Positions 9,398 to 17,943 of a DNA stretch of 20,827 nt are shown piece after piece. The translations under genes and the position numbers were made by a program. The DNA lies in assembly GCA_023375785.1 (NCBI GenBank), contig SZWC01001506.1, positions 2,530 through 23,356 on the forward strand, written 5' to 3'. Source of the DNA: Penium margaritaceum (taxonomy: Eukaryota > Streptophyta > Zygnematophyceae > Desmidiales > Peniaceae). The notes under the pieces are model-generated. The model was not told the DNA's origin. It saw nothing but the letters and a program-made list of their open reading frames with translations, and ran no database searches. Position 1 is the first letter of the stretch. Every line of letters starts with the position of its first letter.

Positions 9398-10130
9398 TGT
9401 AACGTGCCGTATCTCCAGCTCCTACTCTGAAGTCGTTGTCGGGGTTCGCAGAATGTCGTTCTCAGATCGCGTTAGGGGTTTACCCCCTTTGCAAGTCTGA
9501 GAGGCAATCGTCATCAACAACCCAGAGCAGGGAGACTCAAATGCTTCGAGTCTCTGGAGGCCCACTTCCATTCTTAACCTTACCCCTGGTTTTGGGACCC
9601 AAACCGGGGGTTTTACCTCGAGCTCGTGCATTTGCACGAGTTTTCCGATTTCAAAACTCATAGTTCATCCCATACGAACTCGAGTTTTGCTTTTGACGCG
9701 TCGGCGTGAAATCATCGGATGCGAGGCACGATCAACAATTTCCTGCCGACTCCTCTCGTGCGCTCTCCTCGTTCCTCGCTCTCACCTCACTCCCCCTATC
9801 CCTCGTTCTCACTTGCTTGCTTGCAAGGAGGGCGAGGGGAGGGGGGGGGGCGAGGGCACGAGGCCACGAGACCTCGCCCTCGAGGCCCCCATGGCCTCTC
9901 AGCCGCTGATCGGGCTGAGGCCTCAATCGGCGGCTGGCGGCTGGCCGGCTGGTGGCCGGCTGGTCGCTTGGCCGGCTGGTCGCTTGGCCGGCTGCCGGCC
10001 GTCCAGCTGGCCGACAGCGAGCTGGTCGGCGGCCAGCGAAGTGCTGGCCGCTGGCCAGCCCGCGAGTGGTGGTGCGCAACCACCCCTCGCTTCAGCGAGG
10101 AGGGAGGGCCGAACCTGCCCCCCCGCTACA
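9398..10130 (-). repeat. 5' LTR of the chromovirus
   Basis: This is the 733-bp partner of 1571-2303. On the plus strand it starts TGTAACGTGCC at 9398 and ends GCTACA at 10130. A local 16-bp duplication (GGTCGCTTGGCCGGCT, twice, about 9962-9993) lies in the GC-rich block and is not preserved in the other LTR. The conserved hairpin CCTCGCTTCAGCGAGG is near 10085-10102. The U3 promoter for element transcription should lie at the right end, reading leftward. I see no clear TATA box. Confidence 0.93.
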
Positions 10131-10135
10131 CCTCG
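10131..10135. repeat. Right target-site duplication of the chromovirus (CCTCG)
   Basis: This pentamer directly follows the LTR end at 10130 and matches CCTGG at 1566-1570 in four of five bases. Confidence 0.7.
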
Positions 10136-11610
10136 TTTCTACTTTTGGAGTGGTGGATACGGTGAACATAAAATTCTGCTCATGGATATGGGAGGGTCAA
10201 CCCTTCGAGCACGTGGATACACTGGCTATTTTTCTGTGTTTCTTTTCTTTTGTCTTTCTTTGCATTCTGTACATTGAGCTGTCTCCTTAGAGCAACTTTA
10301 TGTGTTCTAGATCATTACATGGTATACCCCAAAGGTCTCTCCTCGCTGCTTTAAAGTCAACATTTGAGGTGTTGTTTTTCCCCAAATGTGGCATGAGGTC
10401 AAGAAATGTACTTGAAAACATATACATGTCAACAATTCTTCATTTCACATCGCCGTCGGGTCCCCAACTCAATGATCACACACACTTTGTACTTAGATCA
10501 GAACCTTGTGTATGTCTCTAGCCATCAGAGCTGAATGCATATCTTACTTATGTGAGGGACAACTATTTCATTGTCGTAGGGGTGGTACATACAAAGGAGG
10601 ACGGTATTACCTAACGACTAGATGCAGGTTTGCATTTCCTATTGTCAACAAGAAAAGTCATTACCTTCATGTTCTATTGTAACATTCACCATTTACATGT
10701 TGGTGGCAGACGTGTGAAGAGAACACACACGAGAGTTGATTGTCTTAAAAGGTAACAATAGTTGCTACATCAACCGATACATGCGTTCTTGGTGCAACAT
10801 GCACAAGTGACCTCTTGACTCCGTCGACATACACACACCATCATTGCAGCAAGTGACTAAACTGACGTGAAGCTCAAGGCGCACACATGGCCGACTATGC
10901 ATCCCAGGCGTCTCATCCAGGTGCAAGATTGGCGTGAGCTACATCATGTTGAGTTGTGCTCGAAAGCAGAATTGTTGATTTCAACATGGTGTGATTAGCA
11001 TATGCTAAGGAAGCTTTGGAGAGTCACATACAAGGAGATACACATCCACATAAGCTCGTGGTCGATGTGGTTATCCTTGTATGAACGTGCATGCCTAGAT
11101 AGGAGTGTTGATGTTAAGCATTGGGTTGCTGATCCTACGGGGCAAGACTGCCGGTTATACCGAAGTGTGAGAAAACCACGGCAGCACGTCGCCAACCGGT
11201 TTGGTTTGACCTTGGGATGCCAGCCGGGCCCCACGTCGAGTGCTTCGCGTGGGTGGCTCAGTCCACCTGATGCTATCACCTCGCTCCCTCGTTATTCTCG
11301 TCTGTTGCTGACTCTTACTACTTTCCTCGAGGGTTTTCTAACACCTTGATGTTGCCAACGCCATGGCACGAGCATAGACAACACTAGCATGCAAGGAGGT
11401 TTAAATTGGCAATCTGCCGCTATCTACATGCCCGACTTATGTTTTGAAGGTTGACAAGAACTGTGGCACTCTGTGCTACCAATGACTTCCGTTGTTTGTT
11501 GATATGACAACTACACACATGGCATTAGTCATGAAAGCCACCATGCTTCTATGAATTGGGTTTGGATGAAACTCACTACTTTCTTGTTCGCCAATGCTTG
11601 TCTAGGAGCC
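10136..11610. other. Unassigned spacer between the two retrotransposons
   Basis: Base composition is more balanced here than in the elements. Open frames are 115 codons or fewer on either strand, with no recognisable domain, RNA gene or repeat boundary. It is either host intergenic DNA or a remnant too decayed to identify. Confidence 0.6.
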
Positions 11611-11615
11611 ACTAC
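11611..11615. repeat. Left target-site duplication of the LARD-like element (ACTAC)
   Basis: ACTAC directly precedes the LTR start TGTTGG. An exact copy is at 17142-17146. Confidence 0.8.
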
Positions 11616-12282
11616 TGTTGGTTTGTGTGGCTTCCACCCTTCACGACTGACGCTGATGCATTATCCATACACCACGTCGGCGGTACATGGTAGAGGACGG
11701 CGTGACGATGCGACGGGCCTCCGGACTGTACCGAGACCTCTCCAGTACCTACGACAGCGCCGGCGAGATGCGGTCGATGCGTTCCGGCAGCCCTGTGGGC
11801 TTGTCGGGACCTAAGAGAGTTTTCTCGGTGGGTTGAGACACGCGCACCCGGCGGACTGTACTGGTGCGATGAGGAGATCCGGTGGCTATACTAGCACTTC
11901 CGATGTTCAGAAAGCCGTGCGTGATTTCTGGACGTTGATTCTGAGATTTTCTGGCACTCCTCCAATTTTCTTGATGGTTGAGACATGGGCACTCAGAGAG
12001 CTGTTCCGGTGCCTCAAGGAGACCACCGTCATTGCTATCGTGGTGTACGCAGTTTGTTCTCCCCGCTGACTCGTTTGGGCTCAGCGGGGTTGACGGGGCC
12101 CGGTGTGGCTAGCTGCCGGCGCCCCTACTTAGGCCCGCTAGGGGCTCATTTGTATTCTCTCCTTGTTCTTTCATATTCAGCTTTCCAGACTTAGCCGAAT
12201 TCTTGCCATCTTGCATCGCACTCACATACAGACCTCATGTTTGTTTTTGCATGGGCCTGCATTCCCTAAATCATTTGCAATT
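11616..12282 (+). repeat. 5' LTR of the LARD-like element
   Basis: The repeat starts TGTTGGTTTGTGTGG. Its end is either the CA at 12279 or the shared CAATT at 12282. Both LTR copies share CAATT, and the exact target duplication follows CAATT on the right, so I place the end at 12282, flush with the PBS. It contains two copies of the GAGAC...GAGGAGACC motif (about 11830-11880 and 11974-12028). A 78-codon open frame from a TTG at 11833 is kept open in both LTRs, but 18 of its residues differ between them, which argues against selection. Confidence 0.9.
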
Positions 12283-12294
12283 TGGTATCAGAGC
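12283..12294 (+). other. Primer binding site, tRNA-iMet, exact
   Basis: TGGTATCAGAGC is the 12-base complement of the initiator-methionine tRNA 3' end and the commonest PBS of plant LTR retrotransposons. It begins flush with the LTR if the LTR ends in CAATT, or three bases after a canonical CA end. Confidence 0.95.
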
Positions 12295-12429
12295 ACAGGG
12301 GGACGTGTAAGTAGCAGAAGGAGCAACAGTGGACGGAACGCAAAGAGAATGCGCCACGTGGCACCACCCCGACAGCAGCGTGAGGGTGTGCTAATTGAAT
12401 ACACTCGCTCGCCAAAGGGGTGGTGAGTA

Positions 12430-12925
12430 GCGTAGAATAGCAGCAGTAGCTGTTGTAGTAGCAGTGGCAATGGCAAGAGCAGCAGCGGCAACAGCAGCAG
12501 CAGCGGAGGGCGGCAAAGTTTGGAGCAGCTCCGCCAGTAGCTATAGTAGCAGCGGTAGCTACTGTGCTGCGTAGCAACAGTAGCAGCGGCGGCGGATGGA
12601 GCGGCTTCGCACAACCGCAGTAGCAGTTACGACAACAACAAGCAACAGCAACAACAGTAGCTACTGGGCCACGCAGCAGTAGCGGCAACAACAATAGTGG
12701 CGACGCATAGCCACAACAGCAACGGCTGCGGCCGTAACAACAATCGGCAGTAGCAGTTGCTATGCAAAGTAGCAGTAGCAGCAGCAAAAGCAGCAGCAAC
12801 AATAGCAGCAAAAGTAGTAGTAGCAGCAACAACCACAGCAACTGCACCGCAGTAGCCGGAGCTACCATGGCTACTGCGCAGAGCAGCAGCAGCAGCCTGG
12901 CGCTGTAGCTGCTGCTGCCAATGCA
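12430..12925 (+). repeat. Degenerate CAG/TAG/CAA triplet block
   Basis: About 500 bp are dominated by CAG, TAG, CAA, CGG and GTA triplets, with runs such as AGCAGCAGCAGCAGC near 12885. CAG and TAG alternate in phase, so one plus-strand phase looks like a glutamine-rich segment broken by many TAG codons. The long minus-strand frames over it (12266-13120 and 12627-13595) are runs of Leu, Cys, Ala or Val caused by the triplet composition and are not genes. Confidence 0.85.
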
Positions 12926-13435
12926 AGGAGGCCTCGCAGCCCTCCTCCGAGGGCCCCCTCCCCTCCCTCTGGGAGGGGTCCCCTCCAACTCCATCAATGG
13001 GGCCTCCTCGGAGGGAGGCTTGTCGGGCCCGTGAGCCCCCTCGGCCCTGTCGGCCCCGTCGGCCGACCGACGGAGGGGGCCGACGGCGAGGGAGGGGCCG
13101 AACCCCCCCCTCTCCCCCACCTTCCTCCCTTGCTCCCACCCACCTCGCTCGCTCGCACCGACGAGGGAGCGAGCGAGTGTGCGTGCGAGGGGTCAGCCCT
13201 CCCTCCTCCCTTTTGTTTTCTCCATTGCCCCAAAATAGGGGCAATGAAGAATTGGGGGTCGAGAAAAAGAAACAAAAAGGGGTACGCCTGAAAGCGAGTG
13301 GAAAAGAGAAAAAGAGAGAGTGAGGGCTGAAAACGAGCAGAGAGGAGAACAAAAAAAAAGTGGAGGGTGAGGGCAAAGGAAAAACACAAAAGGGAGCTTG
13401 AGGGCAAGAGAATAACGACAAAAAAAATCGTACAA
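12926..13435. other. GC/pyrimidine-rich then purine-rich foldback-like segment inside the LARD
   Basis: This segment interrupts the CAG block, which resumes at about 13436. Its left part is C/T- and GC-rich. Its right part (13247-13430) is almost all purine. Perfect hairpins include CCCCTCCC/GGGAGGGG (12960-12978, 3-nt loop), an 11-bp CTCGCTCGCTC stem (13144-13177) and CATTGCCCC/GGGGCAATG (13223-13246, 6-nt loop) at the composition switch. The arms on either side of 13235 are roughly complementary. It may be a nested insertion, but I found no clean terminal repeats or target duplication. Confidence 0.6.
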
Positions 13436-13589
13436 CTACTACTGCCGCATCAGTAGCAGCTTTTGTGGCAACAATAGTAGTGGCGGGCGGAGTTGCAACG
13501 ACTACATAGTGAAGGGCAGTTGCAGCTGCGTTTACACTTCCTCTCCCAGCTGACAGCAGATTGTCGTCGGCGGCGATTTCCGTTTCGAG

Positions 13590-13862
13590 ATGCATCGTGG
13601 ACCAACGTGTCCTTGGGGCCCGTGGATTGGTGCGCGCAATTCACTCGGGAGGATCGATGACGGATTCAAATTTGTCCATCTCCGAGGGCTGGGTCGTCTT
13701 CCGCTTGGAGCAGCAGCCACACCTGCACCTGCCACCTCATCTGGTCTTGGAGCAGTCTTCGCTCTATTAGTGGCAGTAGCATTAGTAGCCGCAGCTGGTC
13801 AGACTCCATTCTCCGGGCTTGCTCTGGTAGTGCAGCACGTCCTATCTGGTCACGTTTGCTGA
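13590..13862 (+). other. ATG-initiated 90-codon open frame, unrecognised
   Basis: The frame starts with a true ATG and has a hydrophobic stretch near its middle (AVFALLVAVALVAAAG) long enough for one membrane segment. The rest is unremarkable. An overlapping plus-strand frame (13561-13770) is equally open, so coding is not demonstrated. It sits in the interior of the non-autonomous retroelement, upstream of the 240-bp duplication. It could be a decayed gag fragment, but I see no gag motif. Confidence 0.2.
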
Positions 13863-13894
13863 CTTTGAGATCTTAACCTCCAGGAGTGACAGTA

Positions 13895-14375
13895 CCTCCA
13901 CTCGTGGCTCCAACCGGTGGAGGCCCAGGGGCGGCATAGGAGTCCTGTACGGATCGGGATGCATCTACAGGACTTTTGGGGGAGAGTGTGCAGTAGACTC
14001 ACACCAGTCCGGCGGATGTTGGAGTACTTGGGACGTGCATGTCATCGAGGTCGAGATCTACGCTAGGGCAGCAGCTAGAAGTTTTGCAGCAGCAGGTTGC
14101 ATCAGGAGGAGTGCAGGTCTTGCGTGCCTCGGCAGTGCCACTCGCGACTCCGATCGGTAGCAACCTCGCGGTGGCATAGGATTATCGTGCGGATCAGGAT
14201 GTCCCATACAGATTTCTGGGGGCATTGGCGCACGGGACTCACACAAGCCCGACAGCGGTCGCAGTGCATGAGCAAAGTCGGCCGGTTGGTCTTTTAGAGG
14301 TTGAGGCATTCTTGAGAGCAGCAGTTCTCAGAGATGTCGCTGGGACATATGCTACAGCAGACACAGCAGGCTCCA
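13895..14375 (+). repeat. Diverged tandem duplication, 240-bp period
   Basis: Two units align with an exact 240-bp offset at several anchors: GCGGCATAGG at 13931 with GTGGCATAGG at 14171, and CAGTAGACTCACAC at 13991 with CACGGGACTCACAC at 14231. The period is a multiple of three. In one plus-strand phase both units show a TAG at the same place and then a shared THTSP peptide. A weaker third unit may begin near 14416. The pattern suggests duplication of an 80-codon stretch within a former open frame. Confidence 0.7.
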
Positions 14376-15007
14376 CCATCTCATCTGCGCTACTTGGGGA
14401 CCAGCTTCAGCGTGAGGATTCGTCCATTTTCCTAGAGTCTACGGGTTCCCGTACAGACGATGGAGCAGCGACACATATGACGGAGTCACATGGTGGTCCT
14501 TACTCCATTATCGAGCACGTGGGAGCGACCAGCCTTCCAGGCGAGACGATGCGTGAGCACCAGCTGCGCTTGCTGGTTGCCTTGACGAGCATTGTCGAGT
14601 CAGAGTCCTGCGCACCTATGTCCACTACGACGGCAGGTGAGGATAGTGGAGCATATCCCTATGCACAGATGGAGTCACCTCGTCAGCAGGAGCTGATATC
14701 TGCCCCTTCATGTTCACCTGCTGGTGACCCTGCTGATCAAATCGATGCTCAGAGTGGCAGTACCTGCACGGATGAGATTTCCACATGCTCAACTGACTCT
14801 GACGACTTCTCTATCTCCTTCTCCCTCGGCATGCGACCGCTTATTCCTCCTCGTGTGACAGACACGAGCTGTGGTGTGGATACGACACCTACAGCTGCAT
14901 CCGATGTTCCAGTGTCTCAGCACATTGCGAGTTTGGTTGATCCACAGGTGGATGCATCAGTAGCGGCTCCATCGTCTTTAGAAGCACAGATGCAGATGGA
15001 GCTGTAG
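14180..15007 (+). pseudogene. Open frame of 275 codons in the LARD interior, unrecognised product
   Basis: The frame is open from just after a TAG at 14177-14179 to a TAG at 15005-15007. The first ATG is at 14477, giving 176 codons. The product is Ser/Thr/Ala-rich and acidic, with no zinc knuckle, protease or polymerase motif. Its first part overlaps the second unit of the 240-bp duplication, whose upstream copy continues in the same phase but with stops. An open run of this length is unlikely by chance, so it may be a remnant of a gag-like or captured gene. It has the element's orientation. Confidence 0.4.
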
Positions 15008-15086
15008 TCACGAGTTCTGTAGTTTGCATGTATAGCATCCAGTGAGGGAGTTTATCCTATGCGAGGCAGACATGGGCCACCTCCAC

Positions 15087-15503
15087 ATGTCCGAGGCAGA
15101 TTACGCTGACTTGTAGGAGCGTGTAGTGATGTTGTAGCGGGAGGTGAAGGCAGCGCGTGAGGGATTCTGAGAGGAGGGGAGCATCACTACTATCGGCACG
15201 AGTTTTACACCACCAGCATCTGGCACACTCACACTCGGGGAGGATCTTGTACCAGCTTCGAGTATGACGTCAGCTGGAGACACTACCATAGGAGGATTGA
15301 GCGTGCCTCCAGTTTCTGCCATCGTCATTTCTCTCGACTCCGTCATCGCTCTTCCTTCTTCTGCTGCCATCACGCACCTTCATCCACTCGACTCAGCTAC
15401 TCCATCGTCACCTTTGTCCATGAGTAGTGACCCAGTTCGACGCTCCAACCATCCTCCTCTGGCCGTACACCCTTGTGCCTCAGGGTGCGTTATCCCGCAT
15501 TAG
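15087..15503 (+). pseudogene. Decayed coding-like frame with TAG/TGA interruptions
   Basis: From an ATG at 15087 a plus-strand phase encodes a short charged, helix-like segment (MSEADYADL, then ERVVML, REVKAAREGF). It is interrupted by TAG, TAG and TGA, then runs open as a Ser/Thr/Pro-rich tail to about 15503. The TAG and TGA positions fit CAG or CGA codons changed by C-to-T, but that is inference. The phase differs from that of 14180-15007, so any joint gene would need a frameshift. Confidence 0.35.
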
Positions 15504-15941
15504 AGGTCAACTTTGCCACTTCATCCACGCTCGCGTGCTGCTCACCCATTCCCTTTCCTCTTGCGTACACAGATGCACCGCGGTAGAGCAAAGACAGGAG
15601 AGATTGTGAGTTGGGACCCTTGGCAGTCACGCGAGGATTGGTACACCCCAGGTGATGCAGCTGCGATGTGAGGAGTCGTAGTCGGAGACACCACTTTGGC
15701 TTTCAGGGAGAGAGACGACTCATACATCACAAGGGGAGCTATCTCGATATGATGCAGAGACCACATGATTCATCACCCAGGATTTCTTCAGCGACGGCAT
15801 CAGCATCTCCGTCGAGAACATCGCCACTAGGTTCATCTGCCCAGGGGGAGTGTTGTGTGGACCTCGACCTGACGCGACATTATGGGAGATGCATGGCGAG
15901 GGTTCCATACTCTGCTATGAGCATACCATAGCCGCACTATG

Positions 15942-16350
15942 TTGGTCGAGACCCAGACACTTGGTCGGTTGCACCAGTGTCACGAGGAGGCCATGGGGTC
16001 CTGTGTCTCGGTGTGTGGCCATGCTTTGTGTGGCATGTGCATGCTAGCTGGTTTGCTCGTAGTGGTCGAGACACGGACACATGGTGAGGTACACCCGTGT
16101 TACGAGGAGACCCTCTATGATCCTATGTGTTGATTGATGATGCTATTGTGGTCGGCACACAGACACTCGTTGGATTTCCTGTAGTGGTTGAGACCCGGGC
16201 ACTGGTACCGCCAGCTTCAGTAGGAGACCATTTTGTCGTCTGACATGTGTATGATGTGCATTACACTGGTTTGTGTGCGTGTGCATCACTCCTCTCATAG
16301 TCGAGACCCAGACACTTAGTGGGATGTGCCAGTGTCTAGGGAGACTTTAG
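15942..16350 (+). repeat. Array of a GAGAC...GAGGAGACC motif before the 3' LTR
   Basis: At least four units share GGTCGAGACNCRGACAC, about 18 variable bases, then a YACCAGTGT-like block and CGAGGAGACC: about 15942-15992, 16062-16112, 16183-16229 and 16297-16347, with a partial at 16147. Spacing is irregular (about 36-120 bp). Two related units lie in each LTR (11830, 11974; 16685, 16829). In one phase the units encode a VETxTLxxLxxCxEE-like peptide, though the LTR units are not part of any known protein. Confidence 0.65.
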
Positions 16351-16459
16351 ATGGGCAAGAGATGAGTGTGTGTGTGGTTGACAGGTGTAGATTGTGGTTT
16401 GGCATACATTGTTGTTCCATGCCTTCGTTCATTTGTTCTCGCGTGGACGGTTATGTCAG

Positions 16460-16469
16460 CCAGGGAGAG
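16460..16469 (+). other. Polypurine tract of the LARD-like element
   Basis: CCAGGGAGAG directly abuts the 3' LTR start at 16470, the expected position for the plus-strand primer. It fits the plus-strand orientation given by the PBS. Confidence 0.75.
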
Positions 16470-17141
16470 TGTTGGTTTGTGTGGCCTCCACTCATCACGA
16501 CTGACGCTGATGCATTATCCATATACCCACGTAGGCAGTAAATGGTAAAGGAGGGCGTGACGACACGACGGGCCTCCGGACTGTACCAAGACTTCTCCAG
16601 CACCTATGACAGCGCCGGCGAGACGCAGTCGATGCGTTCCGGCAGCCCTGTGGGCTTGTCGGGACCTAGGAGAGTTTTCTCTGTGGGTTGATACATGCGC
16701 ACCCGGTGAATTGTACCAGTGCGACGAGGAGACCCGGTGGCTGTACTAGCGCTTTCGATGTTCAGAAAGCCTTGTGTGATGTCTGGACATTGATTCTGAG
16801 ATTTACTGGCATTGCTCCTATTTTCTTGGTGGTTGAGACCTGGGCACTCAGAGAGCTGTTTCGGTGCCTCGAGGAAACCACCGTTATTGTTATCGTGGTG
16901 TACGCAGTGTGTTCTCCCCGCTGACTCGTATGGGCTCAGTGGAGGTGACGGGGCCCGATGCGGTTAGCTGCTAGCACCCCTATTCAAGCCCGTTAGGGGC
17001 TCCTTTGTATTCTCTCCTTGTTCTTTTATAATCAACGTTGCAGACTTGCCGTCTCAAATTCTTGCCATCTCACGCCGCACTCATACACAGAGCTCACGTT
17101 CGTTTCTGCATGGGCTTGCATGCCCTAAATCATTCCCAATT
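16470..17141 (+). repeat. 3' LTR of the LARD-like element
   Basis: This repeat pairs with 11616-12282 and starts with the same 16 bases (TGTTGGTTTGTGTGGC). It ends CCCAATT before the ACTAC target duplication. If the end is the canonical CA at 17138, the duplication would instead be ATTAC with one mismatch. Most differences from the 5' copy over the first 225 bp are transitions. Confidence 0.9.
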
Positions 17142-17146
17142 ACTAC
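17142..17146. repeat. Right target-site duplication of the LARD-like element (ACTAC)
   Basis: An exact copy of the pentamer at 11611-11615, directly after CCCAATT. Confidence 0.78.
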
Positions 17147-17589
17147 AGGGTTCCCATGTCATGTGGAAGGTACTTTAGAGCCTTTTGACCCTTGTGGGTC
17201 ATTCAGTACTCCCCAAGGAATGAGTGGTTGCATTAAATGTCTTCACTTTGCCATCACTTTCGTATCGCAACATACGACGGCCGATTGCTTTACATGAGTT
17301 ATGTGGTATTTGCTGAGCAGAGATTGTCAACCAATGCCAAGGCCCAAAGAATTCTAGGCCAAAGCATTGACAGCCATTGGAAGTTGTGTAGAATATTGAG
17401 GATCTTCATATCCCCAATGTGAGTGGTTGTTCATACCGTAGTGCCCCATACATTCGACTAAAATAGTTATTTTCCTTCGACCATTCAAGCACCTAAATAA
17501 TTCTGGTCTTTTGGACGAATCACTCTCAAAATTGCGAAATTCTATTTTCTCTACACACAGTTTCAACTTCAGCGAACTGTTCTAAGGAC
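17147..17589. other. Unassigned DNA right of the LARD-like element
   Basis: AT-richer than the elements. Short open frames on both strands (70 codons or fewer) lack recognisable features. No RNA gene or repeat boundary was seen. Confidence 0.6.
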
Positions 17590-17735
17590 TGCGGGCAGAA
17601 CGTGAAGTATCCACGTTCCGCGCGCAATCCTGCGACGGCAGGGAAGTCACGTGGACGTGGCAGGCTGCGAAACGCGAGACGAGCTGCGCGGCTGCGTGCG
17701 GAGCGAGCTGCAAGATGCAGCTTCGCTCTCCCTCC
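17590..17735. other. CpG-rich patch with a strong hairpin
   Basis: About 145 bp are dense in CG dinucleotides (for example TTCCGCGCGCAATCCTGCGACG) between CpG-poor, AT-rich flanks. At 17701-17728 GAGCG-AGCTGCA pairs with TGCAGCT-CGCTC across an AGA loop, giving a 12-bp stem with one bulged T. It could be an unmethylated promoter or 5' region of a host gene in either direction. No core promoter motif is evident. Confidence 0.5.
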
Positions 17736-17943
17736 TTGAAGTTTCGAAGACTTGAAAACCGAAGTTCTAGGGACAGACCAGGAACGTGAACGGGGATTTC
17801 GACCAAATTCAGGCAGCAAGAAAACCCAGGGGCTTTGGACGAAACAGGTCCAAAATTAGAAGGCTAAAATCTGTTGTCGAATATAACAGTCACATAATTT
17901 AGTTCAAAAAAATTGTCGAATGTAAGGGGCAGTACGGTAGTGC

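Larger units (their letters stand above)
1571..10130 (-). mobile_element. Ty3/gypsy chromovirus (LTR retrotransposon), structurally complete but inactivated
   Basis: The element reads right to left on the minus strand: 5' LTR 9398-10130, PBS, leader, gag, protease, RT, RNase H, integrase, chromodomain, PPT, 3' LTR 1571-2303. The order RT-RNase H-integrase defines Ty3/gypsy (Metaviridae). A chromodomain after the integrase places it among the chromoviruses. Both LTRs are 733 bp and have TG...CA ends. CCTGG (1566-1570) and CCTCG (10131-10135) flank it as a target duplication with one mismatch. All three coding modules carry stops, and gag and the protease junction carry frameshifts, so it cannot encode its own machinery. 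The LTRs differ at 9 of their first 50 positions, which indicates an old insertion. Confidence 0.96.
11616..17141 (+). mobile_element. Large non-autonomous LTR retrotransposon (LARD-like)
   Basis: Two direct repeats (11616-12282 and 16470-17141) bound a 4.2-kb interior. A perfect iMet PBS follows the left repeat. A purine-rich PPT (CCAGGGAGAG) precedes the right one. The pentamer ACTAC flanks both sides (11611-11615 and 17142-17146). The interior shows no protease, RT, RNase H or integrase motif on either strand, so mobilisation would have depended on enzymes from another element. The length exceeds typical TRIMs and fits the LARD class. A gag-only (TR-GAG) origin is possible, because decayed open frames lie on the plus strand. 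LTR divergence over the first 225 bp is about 9-10% by eye. Confidence 0.88.

Noticed and set aside
11833-12069. 78-codon frame kept open in both LARD LTRs (also 16688-16924)
   Set aside because: It starts at TTG, and 18 of 78 residues differ between the copies, so there is no sign of purifying selection. It stays open because the LTRs are only moderately diverged.
12266-13595. Two long minus-strand open frames (284 and 322 codons)
   Set aside because: They are runs of Leu, Cys, Ala, Val or Pro generated by the CAG-triplet block and the GC-rich segment. They overlap in different phases and oppose the element's orientation.
15942-16350. A genuine VET-repeat protein encoded by the motif array
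   Set aside because: The units are in different phases with stops between them and occur inside LTRs, so a DNA-level repeat is the simpler reading.
11616-17141. LARD-like element as a deletion derivative of the adjacent chromovirus
   Set aside because: LTR sequences, terminal motifs and PPT are unrelated, and the orientations are opposite.
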